A DNA stretch of 64,000 bases from positions 71,855 to 135,854 of the forward strand of contig CAKPRO010000002.1 in the NCBI GenBank assembly GCA_934182615.1, read 5' to 3'. Below the pieces are notes generated by a model. It saw only the letters and a program-made list of their open reading frames with translations, searched no databases and was not told the DNA's origin. Position 1 is the first letter of the stretch. Each line of letters begins with the position of its first letter. The translations under genes and the position numbers were made by a program. The stretch comes from an uncultured Bacilli bacterium (GTDB lineage: Bacteria > Bacillota_I > Bacilli_A > RF39 > UBA660). This document shows, in pieces, positions 45,511-53,680 of the stretch.

Positions 45511-46071
45511 ATGTTAAAGTATATAAATAAAATATTTCAAGTATTTATTGATATCTTAGTATTTATAATCACCGTTTTAATTTTTTTTTCATTATATAAT
45601 TTTATATCACTAAAAGTATTAAATAAAGAATATTCAAATGTATTAGGAGTTAGTATCTTTGAAATAGTAAGTGGAAGTATGGAACCAACACTAAATGTTA
45701 AAGATTTAATAGTAGTAAAGAAAACCTCTAATATTAGTAAGAATGATATAATAACTTATATAGATGGTAAAGATTTTATTACCCATAGAGTAATAAAGAT
45801 AGAAGGTAATACTCTTACTACTAAAGGAGATTCTAATAATAGTGATGATGTTAGAATAGATAAATCTAAAGTAATAGGTAAAGTAATACTTAGAATACCT
45901 AAAGGTGGAGTATTAAGAGAAGTATTTACTACTCCTAAAGTAATAGTGTCAATAGTAGTAACATTAATATTAATAAGTCTAAGTATATCTTATATACCTA
46001 AAGATAAAAGAAAAAAAGTAGTATCTTTAGATGATAAGTTTGAGGATCCAGATTGTATATATAAAAAGTAG
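45511..46071 (+). CDS. SipW-type signal peptidase I, catalytic residues intact
   Basis: A 186-residue S26B peptidase: N-terminal helix (about 9-32), catalytic Ser in IVSGSMEPTL near 57, His in FITHRVIKI near 90, conserved LTTKGDSNNSDD box near 110, IGKVILRIPKGG, and a C-terminal helix near 145-165. It probably processes the TasA-like proteins on either side. A GGTGATATAA site precedes ATG 45511, and the next gene follows within 10 nt. Confidence 0.88.
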   Translation: MLKYINKIFQVFIDILVFIITVLIFFSLYNFISLKVLNKEYSNVLGVSIFEIVSGSMEPTLNVKDLIVVKKTSNISKNDIITYIDGKDFITHRVIKIEGNTLTTKGDSNNSDDVRIDKSKVIGKVILRIPKGGVLREVFTTPKVIVSIVVTLILISLSISYIPKDKRKKVVSLDDKFEDPDCIYKK

Positions 46072-46080
46072 GTGAAGTAT

Positions 46081-46668
46081 ATGTTTGATAGAAGAAAATT
46101 ATTAAAATCTAATAAATTAACAATAGCTATAATATTACTCGCCGTAGTATTAACATTAATACCGATAGCCTACTCTAAACTATTTTCTAAAACAGACTCA
46201 GATTCTAAAATAGAAACAGCTTTATATATATTAAATACTGACTACTATGAAAAAGAAGTAAAATTAGATGAATTAGTACCATCAGATACACCATATGTAT
46301 ATAATTTCAAAGTAGCTAATAATGATGGTAAAAATAGATTAGAAACCAAATTAGAGTATACTTTAAAAATTGTTACTACAACTAATTTACCACTATCATA
46401 TAAATTATATATGAATGAAAATTATAACTATAATGCAAGTACTAATATCATAACTAAAGATACAATCGAAAAGACAGGGGAAGATGGAGCCTATTTTAGA
46501 ATTTTAGAAACCGCTAAACAAACCTTTGGTTTTGATAAAGATGAAGAAAATATCTATCATTTAGTAGTTACTTTTCCTAAAGAATATGATAGTTTTGAAT
46601 ATCAAGATATCATTGAAGGAGTAACAATATGTATAGAATCAAAACAAATAATAGATAAAAATGCTTAG
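46081..46668 (+). CDS. TasA-like membrane-anchored/secreted protein (195 aa)
   Basis: A short basic head and a signal/anchor helix (about 14-34) lead into SKIETALYILNTDYYEKEV, then YVYNFKVANNDGKNRLETKL and LEYTLKIVTTTNLPLSYKLY, the alternating strands of the camelysin/TasA fold. The C-terminus resembles FEYQDIIEGVTICIESKQI. ATG 46081 follows TAGGTGA. Last gene of the 44264 operon. Confidence 0.68.
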   Translation: MFDRRKLLKSNKLTIAIILLAVVLTLIPIAYSKLFSKTDSDSKIETALYILNTDYYEKEVKLDELVPSDTPYVYNFKVANNDGKNRLETKLEYTLKIVTTTNLPLSYKLYMNENYNYNASTNIITKDTIEKTGEDGAYFRILETAKQTFGFDKDEENIYHLVVTFPKEYDSFEYQDIIEGVTICIESKQIIDKNA

Positions 46669-46700
46669 TAAATAAGGCTTCAAAAAAGTTATGCGAAAAA

Positions 46701-46707
46701 TGTCGAA
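46701..46707 (+). promoter_or_regulatory. Possible Spo0A box
   Basis: TGTCGAA matches the Spo0A 0A-box core exactly and lies 7 nt upstream of the -35 of the 357-aa gene. A related TGCGAAA lies 10 nt further upstream. A single 7-mer match is weak evidence. Confidence 0.3.
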
Positions 46708-46714
46708 ATATCTA

Positions 46715-46743
46715 TTGCAAATAAAAAGGAAGTATGATATACT
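46715..46743 (+). promoter_or_regulatory. Promoter of the major TasA-like gene
   Basis: TTGCAA (46715-46720), a 17-nt spacer and extended -10 TGaTATACT (46738-46743). The start is preceded by AAAAAGGAGTGATAAA, a strong ribosome site. Confidence 0.75.
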
Positions 46744-46801
46744 GAAATAGTAATAGTAGGAGAGAAGTACTCTCAAATTCTTAATAAAAAGGAGTGATAA
46801 A

Positions 46802-47875
46802 ATGGAAGAAAAAGTTCTTACTAAAGAAGAAAAAGAAAAATTAAGAAAAGAAAGACAAAAAAGAAGAAAATACAGATTGTTGATATTACTACTTCTAATG
46901 TTAGGAACTGGAACAATGCTTGCTACATCAACCTACGCATGGTTTACATCTAACAAGAACGTTTCAGTAGAAACATTAAAAGTAAATATCGAAGCTAAAA
47001 ATGGTATTCAAATATCTGCTGACGGAACAAAATGGAAATCAATAATTCAAAAAACTGACTTAAATGCTGCTCGTAATGGTAACTATAAAACTGCTGTTAA
47101 CCAAATTCCAGGCGCATTAGAACCAGTTTCAACAGTAGCAGTACCAGATGAAAATGGCTACCTACCTATGTACTATGGAGTAGTTGAAACATCAGATACA
47201 GTAGCTAATAATGGTGAATATATCCTAACTGCTACTAAGACTACTGAAATAGATGATAATGTTAGAACTGAAGGAGAAGCTGATACTGCTAAATTTATTG
47301 CTTTTGATTTATTCTTCAAAGTTAACGAAGATACACCTATTTACTTACAAGCAAATTCTGGTGTAACTAGTGCAGATGCTAATGATAGTGGTATTAAGAA
47401 TGCATCTAGAATTGCCTTTGTTACTTTAGGAAATATTACTGATGGTTCTGCATTAGCAGACATACAAAAATTAAATGCTGGAGTAGGATCAACTGTTACA
47501 ATATGGGAACCAAACTTTGATGTTCATACACCTGCTGGTGTTGCTAATGCTAAAGACGTATATGGCATTACTACTACTGAAGCAAATGGTGAATTAGTAC
47601 CTTACTCTGGTATTAAAGCTACAATTGCTAAAGCAGATGATATCCTATTAGGAGATGCTACTCAAGCAAAACATGAAGATAAATTTACAACAGTAACTCC
47701 TACCAAATCTACAGTAGCTGATTTTACTACTAATACAGAATTATTTACATTAACTAAAGGTATTACTAAAGTAAGAATCTATATGTGGGTTGAAGGACAA
47801 GATGTTGACTGTGAAAATAATGCATCAGGTGGAAATATTAACTTTGACTTAAAGATTAGCACAGTGGCACAATAA
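46802..47875 (+). CDS. Probable major TasA-like surface subunit (357 aa)
   Basis: A charged head, signal segment (about 22-42) ending TSTYAWFTSN, then KVNIEAKNGIQISADGTKWK and a beta-rich body. The C-terminal MWVEGQDVDCENNASGGNI motif is shared with the 335-aa paralog at 30847. Codons use more C-ending forms than the neighbours (aac, atc, ttc), and the promoter and ribosome site are strong, as expected of an abundant protein. It has its own promoter and terminator. Fibre subunit by analogy with TasA; not proven. Confidence 0.72.
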   Translation: MEEKVLTKEEKEKLRKERQKRRKYRLLILLLLMLGTGTMLATSTYAWFTSNKNVSVETLKVNIEAKNGIQISADGTKWKSIIQKTDLNAARNGNYKTAVNQIPGALEPVSTVAVPDENGYLPMYYGVVETSDTVANNGEYILTATKTTEIDDNVRTEGEADTAKFIAFDLFFKVNEDTPIYLQANSGVTSADANDSGIKNASRIAFVTLGNITDGSALADIQKLNAGVGSTVTIWEPNFDVHTPAGVANAKDVYGITTTEANGELVPYSGIKATIAKADDILLGDATQAKHEDKFTTVTPTKSTVADFTTNTELFTLTKGITKVRIYMWVEGQDVDCENNASGGNINFDLKISTVAQ

Positions 47876-47885
47876 AATAAATATT

Positions 47886-47912
47886 AAAGAAAGTGAAAAC
47901 TTTCTTTTTTTT
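47886..47912 (+). terminator. Terminator after the 357-aa gene
   Basis: AAAGAAAG-TGAAAA-CTTTCTTT followed by TTTTT. Confidence 0.85.
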
Positions 47913-47959
47913 GTTAAAAATATTTAATTATATGATATACTTATAGTAGGTGATGGAAA

Positions 47960-48679
47960 GTGAAAAAATTAAATGTCATTTGTATAGTGATAGGAATAAT
48001 ATGTTTTTTAGTGGCGGGCTATATAGTAATAGATAAAATATTAATAAAAGAAGATAATAAAATAGAAATAGATAAAGAAAAAGAACTAAAAGAAATAAAT
48101 AATCATTTATCTAAAGTAGGTTCTCCTCTTGGTTGGTTAATAGTAAAAGAAGGTATTGATAGTCAAGATGATAATGGTAAATATAGTCCTAAATATAATT
48201 ATAATTATTTAGAAAAATATGAAAATAGACAATTATTTGTTATGGAATATATATTAAGTTATCAAGATAATATAGATAGTTTTACAGTTTTATCAGCAGG
48301 AGACCAGTCTGTAGTAGAAGATACTCCTACTAGTGATTTTACTTTATCTTATTTAGATTATAAGGTATTTAATAAGTATTATAAAGAATTACTAGGAGAA
48401 GATTTTAAAATAACTAAAGGCAAAATGGGTAATACTAAGTATGATAAAGATTATGTTTACTTTGATAATAGACATCCTGGTAGTAATGGTGTATATGTAT
48501 CAATGATTACTAGTGATAAAGTAGAATATAAAAAGGGAGAATATATAGCAAATATTAAAGTTACATATAGTACTAGATTAGCAGATATTCTTGATAAAGA
48601 AACTAGTGATGGTATAATATCATATACTAAAGATGGTGATAATAATATTATATTAAAATCATTTATATTAAAGAAATAG
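47960..48679 (+). CDS. Membrane-anchored hypothetical protein (239 aa)
   Basis: GTG start after AGGTGATGGAAA. One N-terminal membrane helix (about 5-27) is followed by a Lys/Glu stretch and an extracytoplasmic domain with no Cys. Segments QLFVMEYILSYQDNIDSFTV and VYVSMITSDKVEYKKGEYIA suggest beta structure. No family recognised. A TGaTATACT-like -10 lies at 47935-47943, without a clear -35. Confidence 0.6.
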   Translation: MKKLNVICIVIGIICFLVAGYIVIDKILIKEDNKIEIDKEKELKEINNHLSKVGSPLGWLIVKEGIDSQDDNGKYSPKYNYNYLEKYENRQLFVMEYILSYQDNIDSFTVLSAGDQSVVEDTPTSDFTLSYLDYKVFNKYYKELLGEDFKITKGKMGNTKYDKDYVYFDNRHPGSNGVYVSMITSDKVEYKKGEYIANIKVTYSTRLADILDKETSDGIISYTKDGDNNIILKSFILKK

Positions 48680-48700
48680 AGAGTTATCTCTTTTTTTTTT
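48678..48700 (+). terminator. Terminator after the 239-aa gene
   Basis: AGAGA-GTTA-TCTCT followed by a T10 tract; the stop codon overlaps it. Confidence 0.75.
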
Positions 48701-48761
48701 ACTTTTATGGTCTTAAGTAAATTAAGTTATGGTACTTTTGTTATAAAATTCAGGAAAATTA

Positions 48762-48790
48762 TTTACTTATTTAGCATAATATGGTACTAT
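48762..48790 (+). promoter_or_regulatory. Promoter of rpsB-tsf
   Basis: TTTACT (48762-48767), a 17-nt spacer and extended -10 TGgTACTAT (48785-48790). The 100-nt leader holds CCTAGTGCCTAATAGG (48837-48852), a possible short hairpin, but I recognise no known ribosomal-protein leader motif. Confidence 0.55.
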
Positions 48791-48903
48791 ATATATGGCT
48801 TTTCAAAAAATATACACAAATATTGATTTAATAATCCTAGTGCCTAATAGGTGGATATTAAAAAAGAGATATTTGGAAGCAAAACGAAAGGAGAGTGTTT
48901 AAT

Positions 48904-49830
48904 ATGACAGTAGTATCTATGAGCTATTTGTTAGAAGCAGGAGTTCACTTTGGTCATCAAACTAAAAGATGGAATCCTAAAATGAAAGAGTATATTTATA
49001 ACTCTAGAGATGATATTTATATCATTGACTTACAAAAAACTGTTGCTAAAATGGAAGAAGCATATGAAGCATTAAATAAAATAGCAGCAGAAGGAGGCAA
49101 AGTTCTATATGTAGGAACTAAAAAACAAGCCCAAGAAGTATGTAAAGAAGAAGCAGAAAGAAGTAACATGTATTACATGACTGAAAGATGGTTAGGAGGA
49201 ACATTAACAAACTTCAAAACTATCAGAAGAAGAGTAAATCGTCTAGAAGAAATCGAAAAAATGGAAAAAGATGGTACATTTGATAGATTACCTAAGAAAG
49301 AAGTAGTAGGACTTAAGAAAGAATACGAAAAATTAAATAAAAACTTATGTGGTATTAGAGAAATGACTAAATTACCACAAGCAATCATTATTGTAGATTC
49401 AACTAAAGAATATAATGCAATAAGAGAAGCTAAAAAATTAGGTATTCCAGTATTTGGTCTAATTGACACTAACTGTGATCCAGACGATGTAGATTATGTA
49501 CTTCCAGGAAATGATGATGCTGTAAGAAGTATCAAAGTAGTACTTGGTTCATTAACAAATGCTATTATTGAAGCAAATGGTGGAACTATTATTGATTATG
49601 TAAGTGAAGATGATAAAAAGCCTGTTAAAGAAAAAACTTTTGCTAAAAAAGATAAAAAAGAAGTAAAAGAAACTAAAGAAGTTACTGAAAAAGAAGAAAT
49701 CAAAGAAGAAAAGCCAGAATTAGATTTAAATATCTTAACAGTAGCAGAACTTAGAGATTTAGCTAAGAAAAAAGAAATCAAAGGCTATTCAAAAATGAAA
49801 AAAGAAGAATTAATTGAAAATTTAAAATAA
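48904..49830 (+). CDS. rpsB: Ribosomal protein S2 with a C-terminal SAP/Rho_N-like extension
   Basis: Residues 1-235 are a complete S2 (SYLLEAGVHFGHQTKRWNPK; RWLGGTLTNFKTI; LIDTNCDPDDVDYVLPGNDD), a small-subunit protein needed for S1/initiation. A Lys/Glu-rich linker (about 236-270) then leads to DLNILTVAELRDLAKKKEIK ... KKEELIENL, a helix-extended-helix fold typical of SAP/Rho_N domains. Total 308 residues against about 230-260 in most bacteria. AAAGGAG at 48889-48895 supports ATG 48904 over the in-frame GTG at 48895. Confidence 0.93.
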   Translation: MTVVSMSYLLEAGVHFGHQTKRWNPKMKEYIYNSRDDIYIIDLQKTVAKMEEAYEALNKIAAEGGKVLYVGTKKQAQEVCKEEAERSNMYYMTERWLGGTLTNFKTIRRRVNRLEEIEKMEKDGTFDRLPKKEVVGLKKEYEKLNKNLCGIREMTKLPQAIIIVDSTKEYNAIREAKKLGIPVFGLIDTNCDPDDVDYVLPGNDDAVRSIKVVLGSLTNAIIEANGGTIIDYVSEDDKKPVKEKTFAKKDKKEVKETKEVTEKEEIKEEKPELDLNILTVAELRDLAKKKEIKGYSKMKKEELIENLK

Positions 49831-49841
49831 GGAGGAATACT

Positions 49842-50714
49842 ATGATTACTGCAAATATGGTAAAAGAGTTAAGAGAAGCAACAGGAGCAGGAATGCTAGA
49901 TTGTAAAAAAGCTCTTACTGAAACAAATGGTAATATGGAAGAAGCAATTACTTGGCTTAGAGAAAAAGGAATTTCTAAAGCTGCTAAAAAGCAAACAAGA
50001 ATTGCTGCTGAAGGATTAGCTAAAGCTAAAGTAGAAGGAAATAAAGCTGTTATCGTTGAAGTAAATTCAGAAACAGACTTTGTTGCTAAAAACCCAGAAT
50101 TTACTGGATTAGTAGATTTAATTGCTACTGCAATTTTAAGTAGTAATGTAAAAACAGTTGAAGAAGTAATGAAATTAGAAGTAGAAGGTAATACTATTGA
50201 AAATATTATTATTGACAAAACTGCTACTATTGGAGAAAAATTATCATTTAGAAGATTTGAACTAGTAGAAAAAGAAGATAATCAAGTATTTGGAACTTAT
50301 TCACATATGGGTGGAAAAATTGTTACATTAGCAGTTTTAGAAGGAACTGATGAAGAAGTAGCAAAAGATGTTGCTATGCAAATAGCGGCTATGAGACCAC
50401 TATATTTAGATAAAGATTCAGTACCTACTGAAAGAGTAGAAAAAGAAAGAGAAATCTTAACTGAACAAGCAGAGAATGAAGGACTAGATGCTAATAAATT
50501 ACCTATGATTGTAAATGGAAGATTAAATAAATTCTATGAAGAAGTATGTTTATTAGATCAAGGCTTTGTAAAAGAAAACAAAATGAAAGTATCTAAATAT
50601 GTAGAAAGCAAAAATATGAAAGTATTATCTTTCGTAAGATACGAAGTTGGCGAAGGTATGGAAAAAAGAGAAGAAAACTTTGCTGACGAAGTTGCAAAAC
50701 AAATGAATGCATAA
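49842..50714 (+). CDS. tsf: Elongation factor Ts
   Basis: The nucleotide-exchange factor for EF-Tu. N-terminal UBA domain with VKELREATGAGMLDCKKAL and GNMEEAITWLREKGI, then EVNSETDFVAKN and VAMQIAAMRPLYLDKD, ending QGFVKENKMKVSKYV. At 290 residues it has normal length. It starts 11 nt after rpsB with AAGGAGG, the universal rpsB-tsf order. Confidence 0.97.
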   Translation: MITANMVKELREATGAGMLDCKKALTETNGNMEEAITWLREKGISKAAKKQTRIAAEGLAKAKVEGNKAVIVEVNSETDFVAKNPEFTGLVDLIATAILSSNVKTVEEVMKLEVEGNTIENIIIDKTATIGEKLSFRRFELVEKEDNQVFGTYSHMGGKIVTLAVLEGTDEEVAKDVAMQIAAMRPLYLDKDSVPTERVEKEREILTEQAENEGLDANKLPMIVNGRLNKFYEEVCLLDQGFVKENKMKVSKYVESKNMKVLSFVRYEVGEGMEKREENFADEVAKQMNA

Positions 50715-50718
50715 AATT

Positions 50719-50743
50719 AGAAACAGAAATGTTTCTTTTTTTC
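50719..50743 (+). terminator. Terminator after tsf
   Basis: AGAAACA-GAAA-TGTTTCT followed by TTTTTTC. Confidence 0.85.
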
Positions 50744-50772
50744 TTGCTCTAATATTGCTATTATGATATACT
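50744..50772 (+). promoter_or_regulatory. Promoter of the 127-aa DUF5684 gene
   Basis: TTGCTC (50744-50749), a 17-nt spacer and extended -10 TGaTATACT (50767-50772). Confidence 0.65.
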
Positions 50773-50807
50773 TAAATTGAACATAAAGTAAGGAGGAAAA
50801 TGAATTT

Positions 50808-51191
50808 ATGTACGACTATGATTTATATGATTATTCAGCAGGAGTATCCACAACATCATCAATAGGAACATTTCCATTAATAGGAGGAAGTTTAGCTTCT
50901 ATACTAATAATAGTTAGTTTGTGGAAAATCTTCAAAAAAGCTGGTAAACCAGGATGGGCTTCTATAGTACCAATATACAATATGATAGTACTATTAGAAA
51001 TCACAGAATTACCATTATGGTATATAGTACTATTCTTTATACCATTTGCTAACATATATGCATTATTTAAAATATACATTGAGTTGGCACATAAATTTGG
51101 AAAGTCTACAGGCTTTGGAGTAGCAACAGTATTCTTTAGTATTGTATGTCTTCCAATATTAGCATTTAGTAAAACAGCAGAATATAAATAA
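50808..51191 (+). CDS. DUF5684 membrane protein (127 aa)
   Basis: Three to four hydrophobic helices. The motif LWKIFKKAGKPGWASIVPIYN near 38-58 is the DUF5684 signature; such proteins are often mislabelled signal peptidase I but have no catalytic residues. AAGGAGG precedes the ATG region. It is convergent with a relative at 51209, with which it shares this motif. Confidence 0.8.
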   Translation: MYDYDLYDYSAGVSTTSSIGTFPLIGGSLASILIIVSLWKIFKKAGKPGWASIVPIYNMIVLLEITELPLWYIVLFFIPFANIYALFKIYIELAHKFGKSTGFGVATVFFSIVCLPILAFSKTAEYK

Positions 51192-51224
51192 AAAATCGAT
51201 TAGAATTTCTAATCGACTTTTTTT
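51190..51224. terminator. Bidirectional terminator between convergent DUF5684 genes
   Basis: TCGATTAGAA (51196-51205) pairs with TTCTAATCGA (51207-51216), with A/T tracts on both sides. The stop of the minus-strand gene lies inside. Confidence 0.85.
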
Positions 51225-51763
51225 CCACAATTATCACAAAATTTAGCATTAGGTTTTAATTTAACCCCACATCCTAAACAAAATCTTTCGTTATTAGAAG
51301 TACCTTGTTTTTCTTCACCAAAAGGTCCATTAGGACTAACAGAAACATTGCTATCAAATTGATAACTACTAGATAAACCAAGAATCATGACCATAACAGG
51401 AGCAAATAAAGTTCCTAAAATAGCAATTGGCACATGATTTTGTTTCATCTTCTTACCAATATTCCAGAAGATAAAGAATCTAGTTACTAAGGTTGCAATA
51501 TTAGCAACATAATCAAGACCATTAATTTTTAACATGCCAAGAATAGTGCCAGATATAGCAATAAGGAAATACCACCAATTAAGTCCAGATATTTCTACAA
51601 GCACATATGTGTTATAAAATGGAATAATAGCTTCCCATCCTTGCTTTCCTGCTTTTTTAAACAATTTCCAAAGGCCAATAACATAAACTGTATATAATGC
51701 TATAACCAAAAGCAATATAAATACAGAGCCTCCTAATAACATAGCCATAAAATAATTAACCAT
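51209..51763 (-). CDS. DUF5684 membrane protein with C-terminal zinc ribbon (184 aa)
   Basis: Four hydrophobic helices with LWKLFKKAGKQGWEAIIPFYN near 31-51, then a flexible linker and CLGCGVKLKPNAKFCDNCGK at the end: two CxxC knuckles that make a short zinc ribbon facing the cytosol. AAAGGAGTAAGAT precedes the start. Function unknown; it is a paralog of the 127-aa gene with an added metal-binding tail. Confidence 0.8.
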   Translation of the reverse strand: MVNYFMAMLLGGSVFILLLVIALYTVYVIGLWKLFKKAGKQGWEAIIPFYNTYVLVEISGLNWWYFLIAISGTILGMLKINGLDYVANIATLVTRFFIFWNIGKKMKQNHVPIAILGTLFAPVMVMILGLSSSYQFDSNVSVSPNGPFGEEKQGTSNNERFCLGCGVKLKPNAKFCDNCGKKVD

Positions 51764-51941
51764 ATCTTACTCCTTTCATTATTAATATATCAAAAAAATA
51801 AAATAATTACAATAACAAACCAAATATTTATTAAATTTTTAATAAAAAGAAAATATACCAATATGTAAAAAGACATAAAATAAAACTGTTTTTAAGAATT
51901 AAATTGTTTATTCAAGAATACTCTTTAGTAGGGTGATATCA

Positions 51942-52850
51942 TTGTTTAGTAAGAATATACATAAAAGAATTAAAATAGTATTACTAATAGTAATAATAGT
52001 ATTTATAATAATAATAGCTAAAGTATTTTATATAGAAGTAATAGATTATAAGAAACTTAATAAATTAGCTAATGGATTATGGAGTAGAAATTTACCAATA
52101 GAAGCCGATAGAGGTAAGATATATACCATAGATGGTGAATTATTAGCAGGTAATGTAACAACTACGTCATTAGTATTTATTCCTAATCAAATAAAAGATA
52201 AAAACTTAGTAGCAGAGCAAATAAGTAAAGTATTAGGAGTTTCTAAAGAAGATATTGAAAAGCATATATATAAGAAGACAATGATGGAAAGAGTACACCC
52301 TGAAGGAAGAAGACTTTCCTACGAAATAGCGGATCAAATAAATAGTTATCATTTTGATGGAGTATATCTTTTAAAGGAATCTAAAAGAGAATATACCCAT
52401 AATGAAATGTTATCTCATGTTTTAGGTTATGTTGGCATAGATAATCAAGGCCTTAGTGGCTTAGAACTTCAGTATGATGATATCTTAACAGGAGAATATG
52501 GAGGAGTACAATACTTTTCTGACGCTAAGGGTAATAATTTAGATAGAAATTCCGTATATGTAGAACCAGAAGATGGGTTAGATATATATTTAACAGTTAA
52601 TTATGAATTACAATCTTCTATTGAAAGAGAACTAGATAATATTGTAACTAAATATAATCCAGAAGGAGCATGGGCATTAGCTATGGATCCTAATACAGGA
52701 GAAATACTTGGTATGAGTTCTAGACCTAATTTTAATCCTAATAATTATAAGAATTATAGTACTGAAGTAATAAATAGAAATATGGCTATATGGGCTAGCT
52801 ATGAACCAGGTAGTACTTTCAATATTGTACCACCCGAAAGCGATACCTAA
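51942..52850 (+). pseudogene. Penicillin-binding protein (SpoVD/FtsI-like), truncated at its SxxK active site
   Basis: The first 293 residues match a class B PBP: N-terminal membrane helix (about 10-32), dimerisation domain (PIEADRGKIYTIDGELLAGN; VLGYVGIDNQGLSGLELQYD) and the beginning of the transpeptidase domain (ALAMDPNTGEILGMSSRPNF). Just at YEPGSTFK the frame reads YEPGSTFNIVPPESDT-stop: the nucleophile is kept, the catalytic Lys is Asn, and the whole remaining transpeptidase domain (about 300 residues) is absent. Mobile-element DNA follows. It is therefore inactive here; the remainder should lie beyond the element. TTG 51942 follows AGGGTGAT. Confidence 0.85.
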
Positions 52851-52896
52851 TTAATGATATTCATATTTGGTGTAAATATGCATAAAGAATAATGAT

Positions 52897-52925
52897 TTGA
52901 CAAACATTTTTATTGGAGCTATCAT
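52897..52925 (+). promoter_or_regulatory. ICE promoter 1
   Basis: TTGACA (52897-52902), a 17-nt spacer and TATCAT (52920-52925). It shares AATGATTTGACAAA (from 52891) and TATCATTCA with the promoter at 55394. Confidence 0.65.
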
Positions 52926-52946
52926 TCACTCAATGGAGGATTTTTT

Positions 52947-53222
52947 ATGAGTATGGATAAGTTATTTCTAAGAGATGAAAAAAGAATCAAAAAATTATAT
53001 GATACTGAATTGCTAGCACATTTGTTGCTTTTAAATTATCAATTTTCAAATTATAAATATCATAATATAAGTGCTAGTGAAATATTTAAAAGTCTACACA
53101 AGATTAGATATTCAAAAAAAGATTTAGAGCAAATAAAAAATAATGCTATTGCACTATTAGATATAAAATATAATATTAGAGTTAACAATTTAGAAACACT
53201 TGATTTTTATAATTTAGATTAA
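52947..53222 (+). CDS. Hypothetical ICE protein (91 aa)
   Basis: A small soluble helical protein (MSMDKLFLRDEKRIKKLYDT...) with no recognised domain. TGGAGGA sits before ATG 52947. It is the first gene inside the element, next to the ICE junction and convergent with the XRE gene. Confidence 0.6.
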   Translation: MSMDKLFLRDEKRIKKLYDTELLAHLLLLNYQFSNYKYHNISASEIFKSLHKIRYSKKDLEQIKNNAIALLDIKYNIRVNNLETLDFYNLD

Positions 53223-53223
53223 T

Positions 53224-53250
53224 ATAAAATAAAAAGAAAACAAATCTTAT
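53224..53250 (-). terminator. Terminator of the XRE gene
   Basis: Minus strand: AAAGAAAA and TTTTCTTT pair around TAAGATTTG, followed by TTATTTT; it begins at the XRE stop. Confidence 0.6.
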
Positions 53251-53525
53251 TTTCTTTCATCAATTCTATTAAATGTAGTTCTATGAGTTTTATCGTATTT
53301 TAGTAAATCTGATGCAGTCATTTTTAACTTACGATCAATATTTTTGTTCATACCTTCTGCTATTTTATCAAGCATTTCAATTGTAGGTTTCCTCTTACAA
53401 TTTTCTAATTCATTTATATAAACTAAATTACTTCCAACTTTCTCAGCAAACTTTTCTTGAGATAAGTTATATTTTTGTCTATAATATTTTAAATTCATTG
53501 ATAGTATTTCACGACTATTATTCAT
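53247..53525 (-). CDS. XRE-family regulator of the ICE (92 aa)
   Basis: A single helix-turn-helix domain (LKYYRQKYNLSQEKFAEKVG, then YINELENCKRKPTIEMLDKI) with a short basic C-terminal tail. No protease or sensor domain. Divergent from the rest of the element and near its left end, the position of element-maintenance repressors. Promoters with the shared TATCATTCA/AATGATTTGACAAA block are candidate targets; that is inference. Confidence 0.8.
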   Translation of the reverse strand: MNNSREILSMNLKYYRQKYNLSQEKFAEKVGSNLVYINELENCKRKPTIEMLDKIAEGMNKNIDRKLKMTASDLLKYDKTHRTTFNRIDERK

Positions 53526-53680
53526 AAAATCTTACCTCACTTTCTACAATTTATTTTATACAAGTGTTAAATAATTGTCTTTTGCACAACTGTTTAAGGT
53601 AAAAGTGTTGATTTTTTATAGAAATCGGTTATCATATTAATATATGTAGTAAATCTTAAATAGTTTGGTGGTGAAATAAA

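Noticed and set aside
48791..48903. Known ribosomal-protein leader or riboswitch before rpsB
   Set aside because: Only a short possible stem (CCTAGTGCCTAATAGG) is visible and it matches no leader I know; it also does not fit the conserved-loop hairpin consensus.
49778..50218. Minus-strand ORF of 146 aa opposite tsf
   Set aside because: Shadow of the highly conserved tsf reading frame; no start signals.
50808..51763. Signal peptidase I annotation for the two DUF5684 genes
   Set aside because: No catalytic Ser/Lys or Ser/His motif; the similarity is to the KKAGKxGWxxxxPxYN membrane family.
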